NCBI GenBank assembly: GCA_947178015.1
Contig: CAMWWW010000023.1
Span: forward strand, 1 to 14,244
Source of the DNA: an uncultured Clostridia bacterium
GTDB lineage: Bacteria > Bacillota > Clostridia > Lachnospirales > Lachnospiraceae
Reading direction: 5' to 3'
Length of the DNA stretch: 14,244 nt
Below the pieces are notes generated by a model that did not search any database, was not told the DNA's origin, and saw only the letters and a program-made list of their open reading frames with translations. The first letter of the stretch is position 1, and each line of letters opens with the position of its first letter. Of this stretch, positions 6,974-13,869 are shown in pieces. A program made the translations under genes and the position numbers.

Positions 6974-8058
6974 ACCTTATTCAGCTCCTTACAGGCTCTA
7001 TATAATCCCGTCCAGCGTGCTCCCCTCTTCTTCATCACATTTTCCAGATATTCCTTCCATGCGACATTATCTTTATCTTCGTCTTTCACCACAGCGCCCT
7101 GAAGCCCCGCTGCCAGATCTGCCTCACTGATAATGCCGCTTCCAAAGCTTCCTGCCAGTGCCATACTATTGCACAGAAGAGAGATCGCCTCTGCTGTGGA
7201 CAACACACCGGAAGGCGTCTTTACCTTCTGGCTGCGATCCAGCGTCTCTCCTTTTCTTAATTCGCGGAATATCGTACAAACCTTCTCCACCGTATCGTCC
7301 TCAGGAAGGGCTGCATTTAAGTCAAGACCAGCCGAAAGCTGTGCCACTCTGGTGCGCACAATTTCCATCTCCGCATCCAGATTCGCCGGTGCAGGCAGCA
7401 CCACAATATTAAAACGTCTCTTTAATGCGGCAGACATATCATTCACCCCTTTATCGCGGGTGTTCGCCGTTGCAATTACAGAAAATCCCTTCTTAGCAGC
7501 AACCTCAATGCTAAGCTCAGGAACAGAAATTCTCTTTTCAGACAATATGGAAATCAGGGCATCCTGAACCTCGGAAGCACACCGGGAAATCTCCTCCATA
7601 CGGGCGATTGATCCCGTCTCCATCGCGTGAAAGACAGGGCTTTTTAACATCGCCTCCGGCGAAGGACCATTTGCAATCAACATCGCATAATTCCAAGAAT
7701 AGCGGATCTGTTCCTCCGTTGTTCCCGCTGTACCCTGAATAACTTTGGTAGAATCCCCGTTAATAGCGGCAGTTAGATGCTCTGAAAGCCAGCTCTTTGC
7801 TGTACCCGGTTCTCCTATCAGAAGAAGTGCGCGATCCGTCACCAGCGTGGCGATCGCGATCTCCACCAGCCTCTCATGCCCAATATACTTTGGTGTGATC
7901 ACTGTCCCCTTCACCTTGCCGCCGCATATATAAGTGCGCACAGAACGGGGCGACATGCGCCATCCTGTCGGTATAGGGTCCTTCTCCGCCGCTATCAGTG
8001 CATCGATCTCTTTCTGAAAAAGCTGCTCCGCAGGCAGCCTTAATACTTGCTGTTCCAT
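6970..8058 (-). CDS. MoxR-family AAA+ ATPase, YehL-like
   Basis: The protein is a 362-residue cytosolic AAA+ ATPase of the helix-2-insert (MoxR) class. Walker A is GEPGTAKS at residues 82-89. The Walker B region reads IARMEEISR (151-159), where the usual DE pair is EE (E155, E156). Sensor 1 is VIATANT with N199, and LKRRF (R214/R215) supplies an arginine-finger candidate. The C-terminal lid region contains VKTPSGVLSTAEAISLL, the sensor-2 area. MoxR ATPases act with VWA proteins as chaperones or remodellers, for example in metal-centre insertion or complex assembly. The lone MoxR beside SWIM, DUF5682 and VWA genes points to the YehL subfamily. GGAG at 8066-8069 precedes ATG 8058. It starts 21 bp after the solenoid gene and overlaps DUF5682 by 4 bp. 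The ATPase call is secure; its client is unknown. Confidence 0.93.
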   Translation of the reverse strand: MEQQVLRLPAEQLFQKEIDALIAAEKDPIPTGWRMSPRSVRTYICGGKVKGTVITPKYIGHERLVEIAIATLVTDRALLLIGEPGTAKSWLSEHLTAAINGDSTKVIQGTAGTTEEQIRYSWNYAMLIANGPSPEAMLKSPVFHAMETGSIARMEEISRCASEVQDALISILSEKRISVPELSIEVAAKKGFSVIATANTRDKGVNDMSAALKRRFNIVVLPAPANLDAEMEIVRTRVAQLSAGLDLNAALPEDDTVEKVCTIFRELRKGETLDRSQKVKTPSGVLSTAEAISLLCNSMALAGSFGSGIISEADLAAGLQGAVVKDEDKDNVAWKEYLENVMKKRGARWTGLYRACKELNKV

Positions 8059-8079
8059 ATCTTATCTCCATCCCTTTCT

Positions 8080-9987
8080 CTATTGATATCTCACGGAATC
8101 CAGATACTGCTCCATCCAGTCCTCTGTTATATTTCTGCCCTTCAGCTTCTTGCTCTTTATCATATCAAAAACTTTTTCTATCTCAGCCGCTTTTTCCGCT
8201 GCACTTCCGGGCATCTGGTCCACATACCAAGAAACTTCCCAGCGATCGACCAGATTCCTATTTCTAAAGTAATGCACAGCCAGACCCTCGAATTTTGTTC
8301 CACCAAGGCGCTTTAAAATATAACAATAATTTCTATTTTCTGAAACAGTCAGCGCCCTCCTATAAAAATATTCCAACAAAATATCATGGTATTTAGTATC
8401 CTCCGGCGCAATACAATTACTTAGCGTATCATCAATTTGATAACTGTCAAGCGTCATCAGAATTTCTATAAATTCTCCACTCATTTTCTGTTTTATCTTT
8501 CGGACTATGGTATGATTTCTGCCATCTACCGGATTTACCATCCACCTATACAAAATATGTGCTTTTTCTTTATTGTCCCATTGCAGAGTCCTTAATCCTT
8601 CCTCCAGATACTTAACGATCGAATGTCTTCTCTTTTCTCCAAGAATCGTTCCCTTTTCCATCTGCTCCTTAAGCCATTCGCTGCAATTTTCTTCTGTGAG
8701 AAGCTTTGCCGTAAAAACAGGAATAAAATAATCCCCTTCCTCCTTCGTGTTTTTCACATTCTCATAAAGCTCCACCGCCAAGTCACACAATTCCTTGGTT
8801 GGATGCAGATAGATCGCCCTGTCCAGTACACGAGGCATAACACGACGGAATGTAAGCTTGTTACCGCGGCTATCCCCTATTTGCAGCTTCCACACCTCAT
8901 TTTCGCCCTCCAACGGCTTGCTCAAACGGCTTCCAATGGATGCTGCCATTCGATAACATTCTGCAATAGATTCCCCATGCTTGAACGGCAGTGCTTTCCA
9001 ATATAGCTTTACCATCTCTGCCTGCATCTTTGTCAATCTCTTGCCTTCCACGTCCGATGTCCATGGACGCAGCAGATCCATCATTCCCTTAGCAGTAATC
9101 TCCGAAGCCCAATCTGTCTCGGACAGTTCTATGTAAGTGATCGCATCCTCCGGCTTTTTCTTCATCAACTTCCAAAAGAATTCACTTACCCTACTATCTT
9201 CCTGTTGAGCTAAGGCATAATACGCTGCTTTCTTGCTGCTTCCTTTTTCTGTCTTTATCATTTCCAAAAGCCGATCAATATTGTTTGGATCATGGCGCAG
9301 CGCATAGATCAATGCCTGCCGGACTTCTTTCTCCGCCACGGCAAGCTGCTCCAAATAAAAATCGTTTTCCTTTGCGCCTGCCACGCCATCCAAAACCTCA
9401 ACCCTTCGCACCATTCCTCTTTTTCCTTTAGGGTCAAAACCGCCTTTTAGAAGAGGGATCACATTCTCTCCATCCTCCACCAGCCATTCTGCCACTTGAT
9501 TGGCTAGATCGGCATAGGAAGCATCCAATGCCTCTACCATCGTCGTTTTAATTCGATAATCATCAAATAGATGTGGCTGATTTTTATGCGTCTCTATCAC
9601 ATAAGAATACCGTCCATTTCCCGCACTTGTCAGAGCTTCAATCAACGTTTTTACCAAGGAATATGGGGCATTTGTAACCGCTGTTCCATAGCAGCCCGCT
9701 CTAATCGGCTCTATCTCTCCAGACACGGCCACCACTCCCTGTGTACAGATCACAGCATCCACCAAGGAAATGGCGTCCAGCAGAAGCCCCTCTTTTCCTT
9801 CCTGTCCCGGAGCCAGAAGTGCCTGCACAAGCTGCCCTATCTTCGCAAAAACAGGGGAAGCAGTCAGAAGCGGCTGTATCGCCTCCACCGCACGCTTCAA
9901 CCTAAAATCCTCCGCCAGCAGACTCGTCCCGGCAATAATCGCTGTCTTTAACCTTATACGCAACTCATATATCGGTGTAATATCCAT
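8080..9987 (-). CDS. alpha-solenoid (HEAT-repeat-like) protein of the MoxR-VWA module
   Basis: I do not recognise a named family with certainty. The 635-residue protein is almost entirely helical, without signal peptide or membrane segments. Residues about 145-300 show HEAT-like paired helices: segments such as KRGMVRRVEVLDGV (189-202), AEKEVRQALIYALRHDPNN (218-236) and SSKKAAYYALAQQEDSRVSEFF (250-271) follow the pattern of short amphipathic helices with a D/N turn. Residues 300-620 remain helical but less regular. Such solenoids usually serve as protein-binding scaffolds. In actinobacterial versions of this neighbourhood, a DUF5691-type gene occupies a similar slot, as I recall, so this may be its counterpart; that equivalence is a guess. 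A strong AAGGAGG at 9994-10000 precedes ATG 9987. It sits 24 bp after the SWIM gene and 21 bp before MoxR, so it belongs to the module. Confidence 0.8.
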   Translation of the reverse strand: MDITPIYELRIRLKTAIIAGTSLLAEDFRLKRAVEAIQPLLTASPVFAKIGQLVQALLAPGQEGKEGLLLDAISLVDAVICTQGVVAVSGEIEPIRAGCYGTAVTNAPYSLVKTLIEALTSAGNGRYSYVIETHKNQPHLFDDYRIKTTMVEALDASYADLANQVAEWLVEDGENVIPLLKGGFDPKGKRGMVRRVEVLDGVAGAKENDFYLEQLAVAEKEVRQALIYALRHDPNNIDRLLEMIKTEKGSSKKAAYYALAQQEDSRVSEFFWKLMKKKPEDAITYIELSETDWASEITAKGMMDLLRPWTSDVEGKRLTKMQAEMVKLYWKALPFKHGESIAECYRMAASIGSRLSKPLEGENEVWKLQIGDSRGNKLTFRRVMPRVLDRAIYLHPTKELCDLAVELYENVKNTKEEGDYFIPVFTAKLLTEENCSEWLKEQMEKGTILGEKRRHSIVKYLEEGLRTLQWDNKEKAHILYRWMVNPVDGRNHTIVRKIKQKMSGEFIEILMTLDSYQIDDTLSNCIAPEDTKYHDILLEYFYRRALTVSENRNYCYILKRLGGTKFEGLAVHYFRNRNLVDRWEVSWYVDQMPGSAAEKAAEIEKVFDMIKSKKLKGRNITEDWMEQYLDSVRYQ

Positions 9988-10011
9988 AATCTCCCTCCTT
10001 TCTGCGCTGCA

Positions 10012-11478
10012 CTAATACAGCAGCCTCACAATATCGGTCTTTGTGATAATGCTCAATGGCTGAAGCTTCAGACGCCTCTCCCCTTTATCATAATAAAATG
10101 CCCCAAGCAGCACCTGATCTTGATACAATGCCTCATCAGGAAGCACAGAAAGCCGTCCTGTGGTAACTTCCATCCCCGGTGCATTTCCAAGAAGAATGGT
10201 GTCTCCATTCTCCGTCCGAAGAGCCGGTCCCTGTTCTGTATTTCCAATCTCCTTATACGCGATCAATCGATATAAAATGGTGTCGGTCATCGCATTTTTA
10301 AGCAAATTTTTCGCCGCCTTCGCCTCCGCCGCCAAAGCAGAAATAGCATGAGAACGAAGCTGTGCAAGGTCCTCCTCGGACACAGGGCGCATCTGCGCAG
10401 ACTCCCAGCGAATTCTCACATTCCCCTCGCCCGGATAGCAGGCTGTCATCGCCGCATCCGCCACGCCGAATATGCTGTCCTCCTGCTTCACGAATTTTAA
10501 TGCCTTTACCGGTCTATAGTTATAGGTCATAAATACTTCACCAGTCTTTAATTCCGCCCAGCAGGCAGTGTCAATATATTCCTTTCTTGCCTCCGAATAA
10601 TCCACCCAGAATGCAAGCTGTGCAAAGCTGGCGTCTTTCTTGCACCGTCCCAGCTCCTCCAGCTCAGAAAGCTTATAGATCCCCCCTAGTTCTTCATACA
10701 AAAGATTGTCATCCAGATCAATCTCATCCTTCTCCAGCTTCTCTGTCAGATACTGGCGGGATTTTTTTACTAATGTCCAAAGCTTTTCCAAAATATCGAT
10801 CGACTGTTCATAATGATCCTCAAGTCCATCCTTTTGAAATGCCGCAATCTCCAGAATCAAACCATTCAAAAGCCTCTGTGGTCCCGGCAGGTAATAATCG
10901 CCAAGCTGCTTTGCAAGCTGCCTGTAGTTATCAAGCGATGTTCCTCCCATGGTTCCAAGTCCAGCGCGCATAAGCTCCTTCACCAGCTTTTCTGTCATAT
11001 CCAATCCCTCAAGCTGCTTTTTCAGTTTTTTGGTTCTTGCTGCCTTGCTTGCTTTTTTGGATGCCGCCTTTTTCTTCTCTGCTTTCTCTGCCTCCTCTGG
11101 AGAAAGGTTTTCCGTGCTCTGTTCCTTTGTCGCTTTTGCCTGCTTTTTCTCCCTCTTTTTTAGAATATCCTCCGGGATCTCACAGATGGCAAAGTTCTTC
11201 TGCGCCAGAAGCTCATACATCAATGCAAGACTGTGCTTACATGGAAACTGGCGGCTTGGGCAAGAACATCGGAACACCGGTGCATCCTGCACAATATAAT
11301 CGGCCGTAGTAATATAGTTGCTCTTTCCGCTGCCGGTACATTCTCCCAGATAAAAGGTATCATCTGCTGAGCGCTCCAGACGGACAAAGCCTCCCTTCTG
11401 GGAGATCTTTCTCCCGTTCGCCGCCGCAGCCGGATTGGGCGCCAGAGAAAGAATCTGTTGTTCTGTTATCTGCTGCAT
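10012..11478 (-). CDS. SWIM zinc-finger protein, YehQ-like, first gene of the operon
   Basis: The 488-residue protein carries a SWIM zinc-binding motif CxCx6CxH in CSCPSRQFPCKH at residues 71-82 (C71, C73, C80, H82). Before it comes a strand-rich segment (residues 29-70) typical of SWIM N-termini. Residues about 105-160 are an extremely Lys/Ala/Glu-rich, low-complexity stretch, probably an extended helix or disordered linker. The rest is mixed helix and strand and ends in a small beta-rich region (about 400-488). SWIM domains bind DNA, RNA or proteins; here it may recognise the substrate of the MoxR-VWA machine. The start ATG 11478 has AGGGGTGAT at 11483-11491, close to the full anti-16S complement. 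A strong sigma-A promoter lies 60 bp upstream. E. coli YehQ is a SWIM protein in the equivalent cluster, as I recall. Function is inferred from context only. Confidence 0.88.
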   Translation of the reverse strand: MQQITEQQILSLAPNPAAAANGRKISQKGGFVRLERSADDTFYLGECTGSGKSNYITTADYIVQDAPVFRCSCPSRQFPCKHSLALMYELLAQKNFAICEIPEDILKKREKKQAKATKEQSTENLSPEEAEKAEKKKAASKKASKAARTKKLKKQLEGLDMTEKLVKELMRAGLGTMGGTSLDNYRQLAKQLGDYYLPGPQRLLNGLILEIAAFQKDGLEDHYEQSIDILEKLWTLVKKSRQYLTEKLEKDEIDLDDNLLYEELGGIYKLSELEELGRCKKDASFAQLAFWVDYSEARKEYIDTACWAELKTGEVFMTYNYRPVKALKFVKQEDSIFGVADAAMTACYPGEGNVRIRWESAQMRPVSEEDLAQLRSHAISALAAEAKAAKNLLKNAMTDTILYRLIAYKEIGNTEQGPALRTENGDTILLGNAPGMEVTTGRLSVLPDEALYQDQVLLGAFYYDKGERRLKLQPLSIITKTDIVRLLY

Positions 11479-11538
11479 TCAAATCACCCCTATTTCTTCA
11501 TCTATTGTTGTGTATACTCCGTCACAGTTACATTACAT

Positions 11539-11567
11539 ATTATAGCAGGAAAATCCTCTCGCGTAAA
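11539..11567 (-). promoter_or_regulatory. sigma-A promoter of the SWIM-solenoid-MoxR-DUF5682-VWA operon
   Basis: Read on the minus strand, the -35 box is TTTACG (11562-11567), the spacer 17 bp and the -10 box a perfect TATAAT (11539-11544), preceded by TGC as an extended -10. The expected transcription start is near 11532, giving a leader of about 54 nt. No equally good promoter is visible in the short gaps further down, so this one probably serves the whole series. Confidence 0.75.
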
Positions 11568-11585
11568 CTCATGCAAAAGGGTGAT

Positions 11586-11610
11586 CGTGTAAAAAAATAT
11601 ATATTTCACG
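11586..11610. promoter_or_regulatory. possible operator: CGTGNAA/TTNCACG inverted repeat
   Basis: CGTG-N-AA at 11586-11592 pairs with TT-N-CACG at 11604-11610 around an A/T-rich centre. It sits upstream of both divergent promoters, which suits a regulator site, but the repeat is short and could be chance. Confidence 0.25.
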
Positions 11611-11722
11611 CGTCGATTTGTATCTGCGGGCTGCATGCCGCAAAATTGTTTGGCCTGTAAAAAAGCTGCGCAGAAATAAGGAAGATAATGACTGAAAAAC
11701 CATTATATTGTATTCGCAAGGC

Positions 11723-11751
11723 TTGACTTTTTATTTTGCGGATGTTAGTAT
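11723..11751 (+). promoter_or_regulatory. sigma-A promoter of trpS
   Basis: TTGACT (11723-11728), a 17-bp spacer and TAGTAT (11746-11751) with an extended TGT just before the -10. The start site would be near 11758, giving a leader of about 110 nt to ATG 11868. An imperfect inverted repeat (ATTCGCAA 11712-11719 / TTGCGGAT 11736-11743) overlaps the -35 box and spacer and could be a regulator site. Confidence 0.65.
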
Positions 11752-11797
11752 CAGAATATTATATTTGTTATCCGAAAAAGGTCTCACCCTTTTGCTT

Positions 11798-11832
11798 TCA
11801 AGCCTGTGTCCGCGCTGCTTCCACAGGTTTGA
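11798..11832 (+). promoter_or_regulatory. stem-loop in the trpS leader
   Basis: TCAAGCCTGTG (11798-11808) pairs with CACAGGTTTGA (11822-11832), 11 bp with one G-U pair, around a 13-nt loop. It lies in the predicted 5' leader and ends 25 nt before the GAGG of trpS. There is no T-run after it, so it is not a plain terminator. It could affect translation or mRNA stability. No T-box features accompany it. Confidence 0.5.
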
Positions 11833-11856
11833 GATAGAAGACAAGCAGTGCAGAAA

Positions 11857-11863
11857 TGAGGAT
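11857..11863 (+). promoter_or_regulatory. ribosome binding site fixing the trpS start
   Basis: TGAGGAT has its GAGG core at 11858-11861, 6 nt before ATG 11868. This favours MGKIILTGDRPTG as the N-terminus over the in-frame ATGs at 11856 and 11862, which overlap the site. Confidence 0.7.
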
Positions 11864-11867
11864 GATT

Positions 11868-12956
11868 ATGGGTAAAATTATATTGACAGGAGACCGGCCC
11901 ACCGGCAGGCTTCATATTGGTCATTATGTCGGCTCTCTCAAGAGACGAGTGGAATTGCAGAATTCGGGAGAATACGATGAAACTTTTATAATGATCGCGG
12001 ACGCACAGGCACTAACAGATAACGCGGATAACCCAGAAAAGGTTCGCCAGAATATTATTGAAGTGGCTTTGGACTATTTGTCCTGCGGTCTTGATCCAAA
12101 GATCTCTACACTATTGATTCAATCTCAGATACCAGAGCTTTGTGAGCTGTCTTTTTACTATATGAATCTGGTGACGGTTTCCCGCCTGCAAAGAAATCCT
12201 ACCGTAAAATCCGAGATTCAGATGCGCAATTTTGAGGCAAGCATCCCCGTTGGCTTCTTTACTTATCCTATCAGCCAAGCTGCTGACATCACTGCTTTTA
12301 AGGCGACAACGGTGCCTGTAGGAGAGGATCAGCTCCCTATGTTGGAACAGACAAAGGAGATTGTGCGCCGATTTAATATGATCTATGATGAAGTTTTGGT
12401 TGAACCCGATAGCCTTTTGCCCGACAACAAAGCCTGTCTTCGTCTTCCCGGCACAGACGGCAAGGCAAAGATGAGCAAATCTCTAAATAACTGCATCTAC
12501 CTTTCGGATACGGAAGAAGAGACGAAAAAGAAAATTATGAATATGTATACCGATCCAAACCATATCCGTGTTGACGATCCCGGACAAGTAGAAGGAAATC
12601 CTGTGTTTATCTATCTGGATGCATTTGCAAAACCAGAACATTTCGCAGAATATTTTTCTGATTATCAAAATCTATCTGAGGTGAAAGAACATTACAGCAG
12701 GGGCGGACTCGGTGATGTAAAGATTAAGAAATTTTTAAACAATGTACTTCAGGAGGAACTTGCGCCTATCCGTGCGCGCCGAAAGGAATATGAAAAGGAT
12801 ATTCCTGCTGTCTATGAGATTCTGAAAAAGGGCAGTGAAAAAGCGGAGGCTGTAGCTGCCCAAACGCTTTCTGAGGTTAAGCGAGCGATGAAGATTAATT
12901 ATTTTGAGGACATGACATTTATTCACGAACAGGCGAAAAAATTTACACAAAAATAG
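11868..12956 (+). CDS. trpS: tryptophanyl-tRNA synthetase
   Basis: This class I aminoacyl-tRNA synthetase charges tRNA-Trp in the cytoplasm. It begins MGKIILTGDRPTGRLHIGHY, with the HIGH signature at residues 16-19, and carries KMSKS at 201-205 within GTDGKAKMSKSLNN. Between them are the expected tryptophan and ATP pocket segments IADAQALTD, NPTVKSE and YPISQAADI. At 362 residues it is longer than the E. coli type (about 334) and resembles the TrpRS variant common in streptococci and clostridia, which begins with the same LTGDRPTG motif. It has its own promoter, a structured leader and a hairpin after the stop, so it is an independent unit divergent from the SWIM operon. No tryptophan biosynthesis gene is nearby, and no T-box was found. 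The identification is secure. Confidence 0.97.
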   Translation: MGKIILTGDRPTGRLHIGHYVGSLKRRVELQNSGEYDETFIMIADAQALTDNADNPEKVRQNIIEVALDYLSCGLDPKISTLLIQSQIPELCELSFYYMNLVTVSRLQRNPTVKSEIQMRNFEASIPVGFFTYPISQAADITAFKATTVPVGEDQLPMLEQTKEIVRRFNMIYDEVLVEPDSLLPDNKACLRLPGTDGKAKMSKSLNNCIYLSDTEEETKKKIMNMYTDPNHIRVDDPGQVEGNPVFIYLDAFAKPEHFAEYFSDYQNLSEVKEHYSRGGLGDVKIKKFLNNVLQEELAPIRARRKEYEKDIPAVYEILKKGSEKAEAVAAQTLSEVKRAMKINYFEDMTFIHEQAKKFTQK

Positions 12957-12990
12957 AACCTATGCCGCGAAAGCTACCCAATGTCCAGCA

Positions 12991-13018
12991 CGAGTAGGGA
13001 AGAAAATCTCCCTACTCG
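12991..13018 (+). terminator. perfect 10-bp hairpin between trpS and the HD gene
   Basis: CGAGTAGGGA (12991-13000) and TCCCTACTCG (13009-13018) form a perfect 10-bp stem with an 8-nt A-rich loop, 34 bp after the trpS stop. The following ATTTG is a poor T-tract, so termination may be partial. It could instead be a processing or attenuation element 35 nt ahead of the HD-gene start. Confidence 0.6.
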
Positions 13019-13041
13019 ATTTGACCGTTACTACTATAGAT

Positions 13042-13048
13042 GAGGTGA
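13042..13048 (+). promoter_or_regulatory. ribosome binding site fixing the HD-gene start
   Basis: GAGGTGA is 5 nt before ATG 13054. A longer reading from TTG 13021 would begin three bases after the hairpin, without a comparable site. Confidence 0.75.
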
Positions 13049-13053
13049 ACCAT

Positions 13054-13680
13054 ATGCTGCCAAGTATTGAACAAGCTTTAGATGAATTAAAAATTGCCGG
13101 ACAATTAAATCCGGGCCCATGGACGAAGCACTCTGAAAATGTTGGAATTGCTGCAAGAAACATTGCCAGCAAAATCCCAGAGATGGATTCAGAAAAAGCC
13201 TACATTGTCGGTCTATTACACGATATAGGAAGAAGAGTTGGTGTTGTAAACATTCCCAAGCATGTATATGAAGGATACTTATTTTGTCTGGAACATAATT
13301 GGGACGAGGTTGCTCAAGTATGCATGACCCATTCCTATCCCTTGATGGAAAAGGAATTTGCATTTGAACCAAAGGATTTTGAGGTACAAGAAATTAAAAA
13401 ATTTATTTTAAATTGTAAAGCAGATGATTACGATTTGCTTATTCAGCTATGCGACAGTGTTGCTGTTGACTATGGCTTCTGTATATTAGAAAAAAGATTT
13501 ATTGATGTGGCAAGAAGATATGGTGTATTAAAAAACTCCGTCGAGCGTTGGAATACTACATTTGCAATCAAAGAATATTTTGAATCTAAAATGGGTTGTT
13601 CCATCTATGATGTTTTGCCCAATATCGGAACCACCACATTACTCTGCCCTCCACCGTGGAAACCCTCTAAGAACGCATAG
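13054..13680 (+). CDS. HD-domain phosphohydrolase
   Basis: The 208-residue cytosolic protein carries a full set of HD-domain metal ligands: H26 (TKHSENV), the HD pair H56-D57 in LLHDIGRR, H70, H93 (MTHS) and D134 in LIQLCDSVAV. The extra histidines suggest a two-metal HD phosphohydrolase, although the substrate (a nucleotide, cyclic dinucleotide or phosphomonoester) cannot be told from sequence. It lacks the GYP extension of cyclic-di-GMP phosphodiesterases and any RelA/SpoT partner. Base composition looks more A/T-rich than in trpS or the MoxR module, so separate acquisition is possible. ATG 13054 with GAGGTGA at 13042-13048 is chosen. No promoter of its own is clear; it may be expressed by read-through past the hairpin at 12991-13018. 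Repeat copy B begins 26 bp after the stop. Confidence 0.85.
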   Translation: MLPSIEQALDELKIAGQLNPGPWTKHSENVGIAARNIASKIPEMDSEKAYIVGLLHDIGRRVGVVNIPKHVYEGYLFCLEHNWDEVAQVCMTHSYPLMEKEFAFEPKDFEVQEIKKFILNCKADDYDLLIQLCDSVAVDYGFCILEKRFIDVARRYGVLKNSVERWNTTFAIKEYFESKMGCSIYDVLPNIGTTTLLCPPPWKPSKNA

Positions 13681-13705
13681 GTTTTTGTAAAGGCAGTTTG
13701 TGAAA

Positions 13706-13869
13706 TCATTTTCGAAAATGGTCCGCATAGCCGCCGCAGCTATTTCCTCCGTCACCCCGCTCCCGCTTAGTTCAAAACGTAGCGGACGCTAAACTCGTGA
13801 AAAACCTCGTTAAGCGCCGACGTTTTTCAATAGGTGCCTTGAGGAAAATAGCTGCTCTGGCTATGCTGC
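13706..13869 (-). repeat. 164-bp palindromic interspersed repeat, copy B (inverted relative to copy A)
   Basis: This is the reverse complement of 1-164 with about 12 substitutions and no gaps. The outer arms are at 13725-13749 and 13841-13866, with more arm mismatches than copy A (GCATAGCCGCCGCAGC against GCTGCTCTGGCTATGC). The outer segment nearest the HD gene contains the palindrome ATTTTCGAAAAT at 13709-13720. The copy lies just downstream of the HD gene and could act as its terminator. Together with copy A it places the gene block between inverted repeats. Confidence 0.85.

Larger units (their letters stand above)
11479..11867. other. divergent intergenic region between the SWIM operon and trpS
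   Basis: These 389 bp contain a minus-strand promoter for the SWIM operon (11539-11567), a plus-strand promoter for trpS (11723-11751), a loose inverted repeat (11586-11610) and a leader hairpin (11798-11832). A tiny reading frame at 11688-11726 (12 codons, MTEKPLYCIRKA) has AAGGAAG before its ATG. It lies upstream of the trpS promoter, and its stop overlaps the -35 box. The segment around it (about 11664-11693) resembles the trpS start region at 11843-11872 at roughly 23 of 30 positions. No T-box motif (AGGGTGGNACCGCG) and no tryptophan-codon leader peptide is present. Confidence 0.7.

Noticed and set aside
11479..11867. T-box riboswitch or trp leader peptide upstream of trpS
   Set aside because: No AGGGTGGNACCGCG motif, no specifier-like domain in the short leader, and no run of TGG codons.
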